DNA of 64,000 nucleotides from Rhizobium laguerreae (GCF_002008165.1 NZ_MRDM01000010.1:678541-742540), one strand, 5' to 3'; shown: positions 1-8,961, counted from the stretch's first letter. The notes: generated from the sequence alone by a model not told the origin. Translations and numbers: made by a program.

Positions 1-683
1 TAGAGCAGCATTGCCGCCCATCGCAGGAGATCATAATAGCGCAGACGCCACATCGGCAGGGCTGGAAGCAGCAAGATGAAGTTTATTGCCGAAAACTGGC
101 CGAGCATGTTTTTGTGGTAGAACGCCCCTTTCACCATCCCGGCATAGCTGCCTCTCATCACCGCAAACCGGGGAAAGGCTGCCGTGTAAAGAATATTGAT
201 GAAAGCCGTCGCGATGGCAAATTTCGCCAGGCTTTCAAATGTGTCAACGGCTCCATAACGGGCTCTGTAAAGAAGGGGTCCAGCTGTCAGCAATGCGACG
301 GCCACGAGAGCTCGGATCGAGGCTGTAACGCTGACGGAAAAAGCGATCGAGAGAAAGACGCATAAGCAGACTATGCCGAGCAGCGGCGAGGCGCTGCGGA
401 GCAATTCAACGACTCGCCTGGGCTCCAGCAAACAGTAGAGGCCAATGAGTGGAACGAGCGACATCAGCAACAGTCGCATTGGCATGGGATCTTTGCCGAC
501 ACCCTCCTGGAAGTCGGCGGGCAGCCCGTACCACATGCCGGTCGCTCTCCAGAGGGAAATATAAAATATTGCCGAGAGGAGGATCCGGACGAGGGTTTCA
601 CGCCGAATACGATATTGCGCGCGAGCTCTGGGTCTATGTCTTTGCAGGCCAATCGGTTGGTAGCTGTCAAATGAGGTGCTCAT
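1..683 (-). CDS. O-antigen ligase / ExoQ-like membrane protein, C-terminus cut by window edge
   Basis: An open frame starts at the ATG at 683-681 and runs leftward off the window with no stop (227 codons visible). It reads as an integral membrane protein: a basic N-terminus, then hydrophobic segments separated by short charged loops. The stretch KGAFYHKNMLGQFSA, about 190 residues in, resembles the [GK]xFxHKNxLG signature of the Wzy/WaaL/ExoQ family, which polymerises or ligates surface polysaccharide at the inner membrane. The SGNH hydrolase gene lies 43 bp upstream on the same strand, so the two may be co-transcribed, and such hydrolases often modify polysaccharides. The family call rests on this motif and the topology; the exact substrate (O-antigen, exopolysaccharide) cannot be told. 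Confidence 0.7.
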   Translation of the reverse strand, partial: MSTSFDSYQPIGLQRHRPRARAQYRIRRETLVRILLSAIFYISLWRATGMWYGLPADFQEGVGKDPMPMRLLLMSLVPLIGLYCLLEPRRVVELLRSASPLLGIVCLCVFLSIAFSVSVTASIRALVAVALLTAGPLLYRARYGAVDTFESLAKFAIATAFINILYTAAFPRFAVMRGSYAGMVKGAFYHKNMLGQFSAINFILLLPALPMWRLRYYDLLRWAAMLL

Positions 684-726
684 GACATTCCGCCTTACGT
701 TTTGGTAACCACCTGAGCGGCAAAAA

Positions 727-1461
727 TCAAAGCTGTAGACCCGCTGCGGCGAGGAAGCTCGTGATCAGCTTGTATGCCCCTTCATTGAAATGAAGATGGT
801 CAGGCTTGTAGTTGGAACAATCCTTATCGCTTGGCTTACCGCACCGCAACATATCATCGTTCATTTGAACGAAGGTGACACCCGGCATTTCAGCCAATGA
901 CGATGCGACAAGTTGGTTGGCCGGAATTCTGACATCCTCGTAGAAGGCATAGCGCTTGCCCCGAGGCGGTATGGATAACGCGTAAATATGGGCGCCCGGC
1001 CAAAGAGCGCGAACCTTGCTGACAACAGCCACGACACCAGCTGCCACTGCGCATGGCGCGGTTTTCGCACCCAGGTTGTTCGTGCCGATAAGTACGACGA
1101 CGTCCGCGGGATGGAAATCCGGAAGGTCTAAACCCTCGAGACGGTACAATGCATTTTGCGTGGTGTCGCCGGCGACCGCGAGGTTCATCACCGGGCGGGT
1201 GGGAAAGCTGTCCTTGATCCAGGGCTGCCAGAGTTCGACGAGCGAATCGCCGACAAGAGCCAGATTGTATCGGGCCGATCTGGCGCGATAGCTGGGAAGA
1301 GCGCGATTAAGTCGCTTGCTTGCCTGCTTTTGCTGGGCCGAGGCATTCGTAGCTTTTGTCGGGTCAGGGCATTCCTGTGCGAAGGACGGGCCAGCATTGC
1401 CGACGATGAGAAAGAAATTGCATGCGAGGACGATGAGGAGGTTGGCGAAAAGTCGCAACAT
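727..1461 (-). CDS. Secreted SGNH/GDSL-family hydrolase
   Basis: 244 residues. Residues 1-28 form a hydrophobic signal peptide ending near SFAQ. The SGNH blocks are all visible: GDS at 71-73 (nucleophile Ser73), a Gly-containing block around AVAGDT (95-100), GTNN at 126-129 (oxyanion Asn), and the C-terminal DHLH with Asp221 and His224. This predicts a periplasmic or secreted esterase, such as a carbohydrate O-acetylesterase, though no substrate is evident. It is followed by the O-antigen-ligase-like gene on the same strand. The family assignment is firm and the function is inferred. Confidence 0.85.
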   Translation of the reverse strand: MLRLFANLLIVLACNFFLIVGNAGPSFAQECPDPTKATNASAQQKQASKRLNRALPSYRARSARYNLALVGDSLVELWQPWIKDSFPTRPVMNLAVAGDTTQNALYRLEGLDLPDFHPADVVVLIGTNNLGAKTAPCAVAAGVVAVVSKVRALWPGAHIYALSIPPRGKRYAFYEDVRIPANQLVASSLAEMPGVTFVQMNDDMLRCGKPSDKDCSNYKPDHLHFNEGAYKLITSFLAAAGLQL

Positions 1462-1666
1462 TCAGATTACCGATATCCTGACGTCTTGGGGCTTTCATTA
1501 TTGAAGAGGAAAATGGCGGTGGCAAGGAAAGAGTGGCTCTGGTCTCTCCGCCCGCAATGCTCGGTCCCACGGCAACCGATACATGAATGGAATGCACCTG
1601 CCGGAACCAAAGGCCGAACCCGCCGTTGATTGCCATGCCCAACCGTGTCCGGGAGACAGGACAGAC

Positions 1667-2473
1667 ATGGCACGTCAGACATTCTGGAAAGGTTATCTCA
1701 AGCTATCGCTCGTCACCGCCGCCGTCTCGCTGACGCCGGCGACGACCGAAAGCAACAAGGTCCGTTTCCACGTCCTCAATCGCCAGACCAAGAACCGCGT
1801 CGAAAGCCACTATGTCGACAGCATCACCCACAAGCCGGTGCCCGAGCGGGACCAGGTGAAGGGCTATCCGCGCGGCGAGGACGACTATGTGCTTCTCGAG
1901 GACGAGGAGATCGAGCAGGTCGGGCTCGAAAGCACCCGCACCATCGAGATCGACAGTTTCGTGCCGCGCGGCTCGATCGATTGGATCTGGTACGACAAAC
2001 CGCATTTTCTGGCGCCCGAGGACAAGGTGGGGGTGGAAGCCTTCTGCGTCATCCGCGAGGCGATGAAGGCAAATGACGTCGTCGGCATCGCCCGCCTTGT
2101 TCTCTATCGCCGCGAGCGTGCGGTGCTGCTGGAACCGCTGGGCAAAGGTATCGTTCTCTGGACCCTGCGCTATGGAGACGAGGTGCGTGATCCCGTGGCC
2201 GAACTCGACAGCAAGGCCGAGATCGACAGCAAGCTGCTGACGCTGATGACGCAACTGGTGAAGGAAGAGACGAAGAATTGGAGCCCGGCCATGGTGCAGG
2301 ATCCGATCCAGAAACGCCTGAAGTCGATGATCCGCGGCAAGCAGAAGAGCCTGAAGAAGGCGGCGCCCGTGCAAAAACCTGCACCGGTGAAATCGACCGG
2401 CAACGTCATCAATATCATGGATGCGCTGAAAAAGAGCCTGGCGGCCGAAGGCGGCCAGAAGCCGCGCCAATGA
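1667..2473 (+). CDS. ku: Ku protein (bacterial NHEJ), copy 1
   Basis: 268 residues from the ATG at 1667 (MARQTFWKGYLKLSLV), the normal first residues of bacterial Ku; an in-frame start 28 codons upstream only adds non-Ku sequence. It has the Ku core beta-barrel (residues about 5-230), including the SHYVDSITHKPV and RDQVKGYPRGEDDYVLLEDEE segments, and a short Lys-rich C-terminal tail. Bacterial Ku homodimers encircle broken DNA ends and recruit ligase LigD for non-homologous end joining. No ligD lies in this window. It is convergent with a second ku gene at 3506-2652. Rhizobia commonly carry several ku paralogs. Confidence 0.93.
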   Translation: MARQTFWKGYLKLSLVTAAVSLTPATTESNKVRFHVLNRQTKNRVESHYVDSITHKPVPERDQVKGYPRGEDDYVLLEDEEIEQVGLESTRTIEIDSFVPRGSIDWIWYDKPHFLAPEDKVGVEAFCVIREAMKANDVVGIARLVLYRRERAVLLEPLGKGIVLWTLRYGDEVRDPVAELDSKAEIDSKLLTLMTQLVKEETKNWSPAMVQDPIQKRLKSMIRGKQKSLKKAAPVQKPAPVKSTGNVINIMDALKKSLAAEGGQKPRQ

Positions 2474-2651
2474 AAAAGTGGCCAGCGATTTTGGGAAACG
2501 ACATAAATAAATCAAAGACTTAAAGCGCATCGCGGGAATCCACGTTGACGCGCGTCAGGTCCAGCCGGCTTCGCCGGCGCGATAAACCGATGCATTCGCG
2601 CGAGGTCGGGTGCGCCTGAGATTGCCCATCGCCCGCCGGGGCGAGGCCATC

Positions 2652-3506
2652 TCAGCTTGCCTTCTTGCTGCGGCTGTCGCTGCGCGCCGGTGCCTTCTTC
2701 TTCGCCGGTGCCTTCTTTGCTGGAGCCTTGCCGCTCATCTTGGCGCTCTGGCGCAGCGCTTCCATCAGGTCGACTACCTTGCGTTCCTGGGCGGGTTTCT
2801 TCTCCGGTGGCGCCCGGCCCTCGATCTTTGCCTTCACCAGCTCGACCAGGGCAGCCTCGTAGCGATCTTCGTATTCGCTCGGTTCGAAGCTGCCTTGCTT
2901 GGTGCCGATGATATGGCCTGCAAGCGCGATCATTTCCTTGTCGAACTTGATGTCGGGAATGTCCTTGAAAACCGTATCGGCCGAGCGCACCTCGTAGTCG
3001 AAATTCAGCATCGTCGCGACGATATAGTCGTCATGCGGACGGATCAGCAGCGTCCGGTTGCGCCGGAAAAGCACGGCTTCGGCCAGAGCCGCGACCTTGC
3101 CGTCGCGCATGGCGCGGGCGATCAGCGACAGCGCCTCCTCGTCATGTTCGTGGATGGGCGCGAGATAATAAGGACGGTCGAAATAGAGCTTGTCGATATC
3201 GTCATAGGCAATGAAAGCCTTGACATCGAGCACCTTATCGCTTTCCGGGATGATTTCGGCAATCTCGTCACCTTCAATGACGATGTAGTCGCCATTCTCC
3301 ATCTGGTAACCCTTGACCTGGTCGCTCCGCTCGACCGGTTTGCCGGTCTCGCTGTCGACGAATTGTCGTTCCACCCGGTGGCCGGTCCTGCGGTTGATGA
3401 TGTTGAAGGAGACGCGTTCGGAGGAGGAAACGGCGGTGTAGAGCCCAACGGCGCAGGCAAGGTCGCCCACCTTCAGATGGCCCTTCCAGCTTGCCCGAGC
3501 GGCCAT
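2652..3506 (-). CDS. ku: Ku protein (bacterial NHEJ), copy 2, with basic tail
   Basis: 284 residues starting MAARASWKGHLKVGDL. The Ku core spans about residues 5-235, with the conserved RQFVDSETGKPVERSDQVKGYQ region and PYYLAP motif. The last 40 residues are an extended Lys/Ala-rich tail (KAPAKKAPAKKKAPA), typical of Ku proteins that bind DNA non-specifically through the C-terminus; copy 1 has a much shorter tail. The gene is last in a leftward set: orf86 (4062-3802), the DUF2188 gene (3755-3525), then ku after an 18-bp gap. The two Ku proteins differ enough that they are old paralogs rather than a recent duplication. Confidence 0.93.
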   Translation of the reverse strand: MAARASWKGHLKVGDLACAVGLYTAVSSSERVSFNIINRRTGHRVERQFVDSETGKPVERSDQVKGYQMENGDYIVIEGDEIAEIIPESDKVLDVKAFIAYDDIDKLYFDRPYYLAPIHEHDEEALSLIARAMRDGKVAALAEAVLFRRNRTLLIRPHDDYIVATMLNFDYEVRSADTVFKDIPDIKFDKEMIALAGHIIGTKQGSFEPSEYEDRYEAALVELVKAKIEGRAPPEKKPAQERKVVDLMEALRQSAKMSGKAPAKKAPAKKKAPARSDSRSKKAS

Positions 3507-3524
3507 TCCATCCTCCGCAGCAAA

Positions 3525-3755
3525 TCAGAGCCGGCTGCCGCTCTTGTCGGTTTCGAGTTCTTGGAATTCCCAGCCGCCATCAGGCGCGGGATAGGCGAGG
3601 AGCGCATCGCCATCGCCGATCTTCTGGCGCGATGCGGCGTCCTTGGCATGGACAATTGCCTCGTCCGCTGTCGCATAAGTCTCCGAAAGTGTGTCGCCGA
3701 GCTTATAGGCCCAGCCATTGTCATGCGGCACGACCTGATAGGTGATATCGGCCAT
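3525..3755 (-). CDS. DUF2188-like small protein
   Basis: 76 residues from the ATG at 3755 (MADITYQVVPHDNGWAYKLG), preceded by a GGAG-type ribosome site. The pattern VVPHDNGWAYK...TYATADEAIVHAKDAA...GDGDALLAYPAPDGGW fits the DUF2188 family: a small beta-rich protein of unknown biochemical role with an N-terminal VVPHxxGWAV-like motif. It sits 18 bp before ku copy 2 on the same strand, so a shared transcript is likely and a stress or DNA-repair link is plausible but unproven. Confidence 0.75.
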   Translation of the reverse strand: MADITYQVVPHDNGWAYKLGDTLSETYATADEAIVHAKDAASRQKIGDGDALLAYPAPDGGWEFQELETDKSGSRL

Positions 3756-3801
3756 TTCGGATCTCCTCTTCTCACTCAAATAGGGTGCATGATGTCGTCG
3801 G

Positions 3802-4062
3802 CTAGTTCCGATTTGCTTTGCGCCGTTCGTCGAGCGCAATGATCTTCTCCAGCGACGCGATATCCTCGCTGGTGACGACGGGAACCGGATCGGCAGCGAT
3901 GGCTTCCAGCACCTCCTGTGAGACGGCGCCGTTGCGGATCGCCCATTCCAGCGTTTCGCGGGTTTCCCGCTCGGCCTTCAGCTGCGCATAGAGCGCAACG
4001 ATCAGCCGATCGCGAGCATCCATCCGCCGGCCTTGGATACCCGTGCTGCGGATGTCACGCAT
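3802..4062 (-). CDS. Hypothetical 86-residue protein upstream of DUF2188-ku
   Basis: 86 residues, mostly charged and helical (LYAQLKAERETRETLEWAIRNG), with no membrane segment and no recognised domain. The ATG at 4062 has an AGGTGG ribosome site; an internal Met at residue 14 is an alternative start. It is the first gene of the leftward set leading to ku copy 2 and is divergent from the OsmC-like gene at 4206. It could be a small regulatory or structural protein; no function is assigned. Confidence 0.6.
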   Translation of the reverse strand: MRDIRSTGIQGRRMDARDRLIVALYAQLKAERETRETLEWAIRNGAVSQEVLEAIAADPVPVVTSEDIASLEKIIALDERRKANRN

Positions 4063-4205
4063 CGCAATCCACCTTTGTCACTGATTTCGTTCAGGTGTAT
4101 TCAACTGATGACGGATGGAAAGGTTCCGAAACCCATGGGCGGCGTTTGCCATTGCCGCGCCGGGTGAAATCACCATCTGCAAGAGGTTCGCAAGAGGATT
4201 TCAAC

Positions 4206-4634
4206 ATGGCCGATCTCAAGGCTCGTCCCCGCCCGACTGGTGCCACCGCCGTTCTCGGCCGTACCGGTTTTCCGCACGTCACCTCCGCCACCAAGGGCGA
4301 GATCGATATCGTCACCGCGCCGTCGCAGCCGGGTTTCAATCCGCTCGATCTGCTCTATTCCTCGCTCTCGGCCTGTCTGGTGCTCAGCGCCCGCATCGCC
4401 GCCAGCCAGATGGGCGTTCTCGACAAGATCAGCGAGATCACTGCAGAGGTCACCGGCGAGAAGGCGACGGAAGGCCTTTCGCGCGTTGCCAAGTTCAACG
4501 TCGTTTTTTCGATCGAGGGCGATATCGACGAAGAAACCCGACAGAAAATCGCCCATGCCGCCGAAGACGAGATCTGCACGGTCAGCAACACCATCCGCGG
4601 CAATCCCGAGTTCTCGACGACGATATCGGGGTGA
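4206..4634 (+). CDS. OsmC/Ohr-family peroxiredoxin-like protein
   Basis: 142 residues from the ATG at 4206; a longer open frame upstream lacks family similarity. Both redox cysteines of the OsmC fold are present: Cys57 in SSLSACLVLSAR on the central helix and Cys124 in EDEICTVSNTI. The family reduces organic hydroperoxides with thiol or dihydrolipoyl cofactors in the cytoplasm. The second-Cys context ICTVSNT is closer to OsmC/YhfA than to Ohr. It precedes an FAD/NAD(P)-binding protein gene on the same strand. Confidence 0.85.
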   Translation: MADLKARPRPTGATAVLGRTGFPHVTSATKGEIDIVTAPSQPGFNPLDLLYSSLSACLVLSARIAASQMGVLDKISEITAEVTGEKATEGLSRVAKFNVVFSIEGDIDEETRQKIAHAAEDEICTVSNTIRGNPEFSTTISG

Positions 4635-4721
4635 GGCTAAATCTACATAATAATTATAGACAATCGAGAGCGGAGGATTGCGTGAGTACTGCCCCGCTTC
4701 TATGCTCGGGCATCGAAAGCA

Positions 4722-6173
4722 ATGATCCCGGCCACCATGCAGCCCAAGCCTCTCCCGACGTCTGAACAGCCCGTCGTTGCCATCATCGGCGGCGGTGTCT
4801 CCGGCGCTGGCGTCGCCTATCATCTCGCCAGAGCCGACTGCGGCGAGCGCCCTGCCATCGTGGTCTTCGAGCCGCGCGCCGAGCTTGGCCGCGGCCTTGC
4901 CTATGACACGGCCGATCCGGCCCACCGCATCAATGTTCCAGCCGCCAAGATGAGCCTGCAGCCCGACGATCCGGGCGAATTTCTGGCCTGGTTCGAAGCC
5001 CGCGACGCCGTCGCCGGCGACCCTGAGGCCAGGCAGCCCGATGGCTCGCTCTTCCCCCGGCGCCGGCTGTTCGGCGATTATGTCGCCTCGCTGCTGAAGC
5101 CGCTGCTGGAAAACGGTACCGTGCGTCATTGCCGCGCTGCAGTGACGGCTGTCGAACGCCGTGCCGGCCGCTGGTCGATCCGCGACGATGGAGGCGGCGT
5201 GACGGAGGCCGATATCGTCGCGATCGCCACCAGCCATCCGCCGCCGGCAGCCCCCGGCCGGCTTGCGAGCCGGCTTGCCGCCCATCCCCGTTTCGTCGCG
5301 GACACCACCAAGCCGGGCGCGCTCGAGGTGATCCGCCCGCATGACCGGGTGCTGGTCATCGGCAACGGCCTGACGGCCGCCGATGTCATTGCCTCGCTTG
5401 CTGAGCGCGGGCATGATGGTCCGGTGACCACGATCTCGCGCCGCGGTCTGCGGTCTCGCGGCCATCCGTCGGTACCGCAGGAGCTCTTCGGCGATTTCGT
5501 CTCCAGTGCAGCCCATTCCGCGGTGTCGCTGCTAAGAGGGATCCGCGCCGCCATAGGTGCGGCGAAGGAAGAGGGCATAAGCTGGCATGGGGTGATCGAT
5601 CAGGTGCGGGCGCAGGGATACGATCTCTGGCAGGCGCTACCGGTTGCCGAACGACGCCGTCTCGTTCGCCATCTGCGTCCCTATTGGGATGTGCATCGTT
5701 TCCGGATCGCCCCGCAGGTCGAGGCCGTGCTCGACGCAGCTGTTGCTGCGGGCCGTCTCGATATACTGGCCGGCTCCGTCGCCGATGCGCGCATCGAGGG
5801 CGAGCTCATTCTTTGCACTCTGCAGCCGCGTCATCAGCGCCAGCCGTTAGAGCGAAGTTATGACGCCGCCGTTGTCACCACCGGGCCGGCGCATGGCGGC
5901 ATTCTCGAAACCCAGCCCTGGCTCGCCGCACTCGCGGCAAGCGGTCACCTGTCACTCGACCCGACCGGCCTCGGCCTTGCCTGCACCGAACGTTCGGAGG
6001 CGATCGGCCCGTCAGGAATAGCAGATCCCTCGCTGCTGATCTCCGGTCCACTGGCGCGCGGCACCTTTGGTGAGCTGATGGGACTGCCGCAGGTGACCGA
6101 GCATGCGTTCTTCATCGCCGGCGAGATCGCCGAAAAGCTGCGGACCAGCGCGACGAATAGGCATCCTGCCTGA
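4722..6173 (+). CDS. FAD/NAD(P)-binding oxidoreductase (COG4529-like)
   Basis: 483 residues. The N-terminal Rossmann motif VVAIIGGGVSGAGVAYHL (18-35) binds FAD, and the typical ELGRGLAYDT and HRINVPAAKM segments of the COG4529 group follow. A second dinucleotide motif, VLVIGNGLTAADV, lies near residue 210, indicating an NAD(P)-linked flavoprotein. No membrane segment is seen. Members of this group are poorly characterised; some are coupled to uptake or sulfur metabolism, which the neighbours here do not support. The start could also be the Met five codons downstream (4737). Confidence 0.82.
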   Translation: MIPATMQPKPLPTSEQPVVAIIGGGVSGAGVAYHLARADCGERPAIVVFEPRAELGRGLAYDTADPAHRINVPAAKMSLQPDDPGEFLAWFEARDAVAGDPEARQPDGSLFPRRRLFGDYVASLLKPLLENGTVRHCRAAVTAVERRAGRWSIRDDGGGVTEADIVAIATSHPPPAAPGRLASRLAAHPRFVADTTKPGALEVIRPHDRVLVIGNGLTAADVIASLAERGHDGPVTTISRRGLRSRGHPSVPQELFGDFVSSAAHSAVSLLRGIRAAIGAAKEEGISWHGVIDQVRAQGYDLWQALPVAERRRLVRHLRPYWDVHRFRIAPQVEAVLDAAVAAGRLDILAGSVADARIEGELILCTLQPRHQRQPLERSYDAAVVTTGPAHGGILETQPWLAALAASGHLSLDPTGLGLACTERSEAIGPSGIADPSLLISGPLARGTFGELMGLPQVTEHAFFIAGEIAEKLRTSATNRHPA

Positions 6174-6240
6174 TTTCCACCGATATGTCGCTCTTCGGCT
6201 GTTCCCGGTGATCGACTTCTGATAGTCCCTTGGCCATCAC

Positions 6241-6343
6241 TGCATAATTCCTTAAATCGAAATCGATTTAAGGATAAAATTATGCAGCAATTTAGAGTGT
6301 TACAGCGTCCTTTGCGCGTCTGAAAAGACGCGCGGCGCTGTAA
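6241..6343. repeat. Palindromic intergenic repeat, family A, copy 1
   Basis: This is the fullest copy of a repeat seen five times in the window. It starts with a perfect 10-bp inverted repeat (CCTTAAATCG/CGATTTAAGG, 6251-6274), runs through ATGCAGCAATTTAGAGTG TTACAGCGTC, and ends with the hairpin GCGCGTCT-GAAA-AGACGCGC and GGCGCTGTAA. It lies between the FAD protein gene and the EamA transporter gene. It has no coding capacity. Confidence 0.8.
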
Positions 6344-6386
6344 TACCCGCCGGCCCGGCATTTGGGCGACCAGAAATATCGAGATC

Positions 6387-7292
6387 ATGTCGCAGGCTGC
6401 CTCCACCCTTTCCGAAGCCTCGCCTTCCAATCGTTTCGCCCTTGCGGCGCTCCTTCTCGGCGGGGCGGCAATCGGCGGCTCGCCGATCTTCGTCAGGCTG
6501 TCCGAAGTCGGTCCGATGGCGACGGCCTTCTGGCGCGTGGCGCTAGCGCTGATCCCGATCGTCATCGTCTCGCTGCTGAAGAAGGAAAGAGGGCCGAAGC
6601 CGCAAAGCCTTTCCGACTATGTCATGCTCATCCTGCCAGGCGTGATGCTGGCGCTCGACCTCGCCGCCTGGCACCTTTCGCTCACCATGACGTCGGTCGC
6701 CAATGCGACGCTGCTTGCCAACCTCGCGCCTGTTTTCGTAACGCTGATCGCCTTCGTCTTTTTCAGCGCGAGGATCAGCCGCATCTTCCTGCTCGGGCTT
6801 GTCCTGGCGCTGTCAGGCGTCGTCATTCTGAAGGGCGGACCGGCAGCCATCGGCAATGGCGACCTTCGCGGCGACGGCATCGCGATGATCGCCGCCTTCT
6901 TCTATGCCTGCTACATTCTTGCGATCGGCAGGCTGCGCAGCCGCTTCGATACGATCCGCATCATGCTGTGGAGCACGGCCTGCGCTGCCGTCTGCATCTT
7001 TCCGATCGGCCTGATCTATGAGGGCGATATGCTGCCCGTGACCATCTATGGCTGGTCGATCGTCTTCGGCCTCGCCTTTATCAGCCATGCCGGCGGACAG
7101 GTGGCGATCACCTATGCGCTCGCCTATCTGCCGCCGGCCTTTTCATCGCTGACGCTGCTGCTGCAGCCGGTCGTTGCGGCAATCCTTGCCTGGGCGCTGC
7201 TCAATGAGGCGATCGGGACGATGCAGGCGCTAGGCGCCGCGGTGGTGCTCGCCGGCATCATGGTTGCCCGGACGTCTCGCGCGCCGGCTTAA
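6387..7292 (+). CDS. EamA/DMT-superfamily transporter
   Basis: 301 residues with about ten hydrophobic segments in two homologous halves (EamA domains about 20-150 and 165-295), the architecture of drug/metabolite exporters such as RhaT/YdcZ-type permeases. The inner-membrane location is clear from sequence, but the substrate cannot be predicted. Its last 35 bp overlap the 3' end of the convergent VOC-hydrolase fusion gene, so the two mRNAs would be complementary at their ends. Confidence 0.87.
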   Translation: MSQAASTLSEASPSNRFALAALLLGGAAIGGSPIFVRLSEVGPMATAFWRVALALIPIVIVSLLKKERGPKPQSLSDYVMLILPGVMLALDLAAWHLSLTMTSVANATLLANLAPVFVTLIAFVFFSARISRIFLLGLVLALSGVVILKGGPAAIGNGDLRGDGIAMIAAFFYACYILAIGRLRSRFDTIRIMLWSTACAAVCIFPIGLIYEGDMLPVTIYGWSIVFGLAFISHAGGQVAITYALAYLPPAFSSLTLLLQPVVAAILAWALLNEAIGTMQALGAAVVLAGIMVARTSRAPA

Positions 7293-8877
7293 CCGCTTGC
7301 TGCTCCAGCGGCTGTGGATCATCACCCATCCTCTGCAGCAGCCACTTCTGGATGATCGGTACATCGGCATCGCCGAGGTCATGACCACCGGGGATGACGT
7401 CGGAATCGACGGTGGCACCCGAACTTTTCAGCCTCTCTTCCAAGTCGCTCGCATATTTGCCGTAGGCATCCGTCTTGCCGCTGATGACGAGCAGGTCGGT
7501 GCCCTTGAGATCGGCATGCGGATAGTCGCTGAGAACCGGCATGGAGCGTAGCAGTACCGCCTTGTGAACAAGGTTCGGGTGCAGGTAGAGCAGAGAGTTC
7601 AAGAGGTTGGCGCCGTTGGAATAGCCGACATAGACCACCTTCTTGGGATCGAGGCCGTAGGATTTGACAGCGCCTTCGATGAAGGCCGCGAAGGCTTCGG
7701 CCTCAGTCTTGATGTCGTTCTGATCGAAGGAGAAGGGTGTAATGCGCTTGTACCAGCGCGGAAAACCCTCTTCCGTCGCGCGCCCTCGCACGCCCATCAG
7801 GGTTGCTCGAGGCGCCGCCTTGTTCAGGAGCGGCATTAGCGTCGTCTCATTGCCGCCCGAGCCGTGGAGGAGCACGAAGACACTGCCGTCGGGATTCGGC
7901 GGCGTATAGAAGCGATGGACGAACGGCAGTTCGCGGTAGTTGATGCGGGGCTGGCCGGGCATCGAAAACTGCGGCAGAATCACCTTCAGGTCGTCGATAT
8001 TGGTGATTGTTTCCGGCGGCGCGAAGAGCTTGGTGCCGAGGGATGCATGCTCTTCGTCTACAGTCATGCCGGGCTTGTCGGTTGCAAGCTCCACCAACGT
8101 GCCGCCAGGCTCGCGGGCATAGAGCGAGCGGAAATATTTGCGGTCATGCATGTTGGTCGGCGATGCCTCGGTCGTCTCCAGAGCCTTGGATACCGAACGT
8201 AGCGCGTCTTCATCAGGGGTCCGGAAGGCGACGTGATCGACCGTGCCGGTGCCTGGCGCACCGGACCAGAAGCCGCGTGCATCGCGCACGTCGATAACGT
8301 CGCCCGATTCCGAAACCAGCCTGTCGATCGTGCCGCGGTTGGTCTGGAAGCGGTAGCCGAAATGGCTCTCGAGGAAGCCGCGGCTTTCGGCGGGCTTCTC
8401 CGTCAGCATGGTCGCGCCGCGCACGCGCTGAACGGCATGCTCGACCGGGATCGAGGCGCCGTCCCAGGCGGACGGCGATGTCAGGTTCTTTGCGCCCGCG
8501 AGCTTGAGGATGATGTTGTCAGGATCCTTCAGCCGCAGGACAGGCTCGCCGAATTCGTCGGCCGGTCCCTCTGACCTCAGACCGAAGCTCATGGCGCGCG
8601 TCAGCCAATAGCCGATGCTGGTGGGATCGATCGACAGCGATATTTCGCTGATCTGGCCGTAACCGGCCCGGCCGGGCGCGCCGTCTTCCCAAGCGAGGAA
8701 AGTGAGGAGGGATCCCGGCGTTCCCGCCGCATCGCCGTAGAAGAGATGAAGTTGCGTCGCGTCCTCGTAACCGGCCGTCTGCTTGACGAGCCGCATGCCG
8801 AGAAAGCCGGCGTAGAAGTCCACGTTCGCCTGCACCTTTCGGGTGATGGCCGTAACGTGATGTATGCCTGATACCAT
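7258..8877 (-). CDS. Fusion of VOC ring-cleaving dioxygenase (MhqO-like) and alpha/beta hydrolase (MhqD-like)
   Basis: 539 residues from the ATG at 8877 (MVSGIHHVTAITRKVQ); an upstream in-frame start adds 27 hydrophobic residues that look non-native. Residues 1-310 carry two glyoxalase/VOC modules with the metal ligands visible: His6/7 (GIHHVT), His215 (VDHVAF) and Glu263 (GTLVELATD). Residues about 330-539 are a carboxylesterase/phospholipase-type hydrolase with GSGGNE (oxyanion), GYSNG (Ser420), Asp470 and His499. In Firmicutes, MhqO and MhqD are separate proteins of quinone and catechol detoxification. Here the two are one polypeptide, which suggests consecutive steps on an aromatic substrate. 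The gene follows the hybrid kinase gene by 85 bp on the same strand. Confidence 0.88.
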   Translation of the reverse strand: MVSGIHHVTAITRKVQANVDFYAGFLGMRLVKQTAGYEDATQLHLFYGDAAGTPGSLLTFLAWEDGAPGRAGYGQISEISLSIDPTSIGYWLTRAMSFGLRSEGPADEFGEPVLRLKDPDNIILKLAGAKNLTSPSAWDGASIPVEHAVQRVRGATMLTEKPAESRGFLESHFGYRFQTNRGTIDRLVSESGDVIDVRDARGFWSGAPGTGTVDHVAFRTPDEDALRSVSKALETTEASPTNMHDRKYFRSLYAREPGGTLVELATDKPGMTVDEEHASLGTKLFAPPETITNIDDLKVILPQFSMPGQPRINYRELPFVHRFYTPPNPDGSVFVLLHGSGGNETTLMPLLNKAAPRATLMGVRGRATEEGFPRWYKRITPFSFDQNDIKTEAEAFAAFIEGAVKSYGLDPKKVVYVGYSNGANLLNSLLYLHPNLVHKAVLLRSMPVLSDYPHADLKGTDLLVISGKTDAYGKYASDLEERLKSSGATVDSDVIPGGHDLGDADVPIIQKWLLQRMGDDPQPLEQQAVKPARETSGQP

Positions 8878-8961
8878 CGAGAGCAGTCCTGATTGAAGCG
8901 GCGTCGTCAGGAGCGCGAGTATGAGAGCTGCGAAGGTCATACCGTTGCCAATGACCATCGC

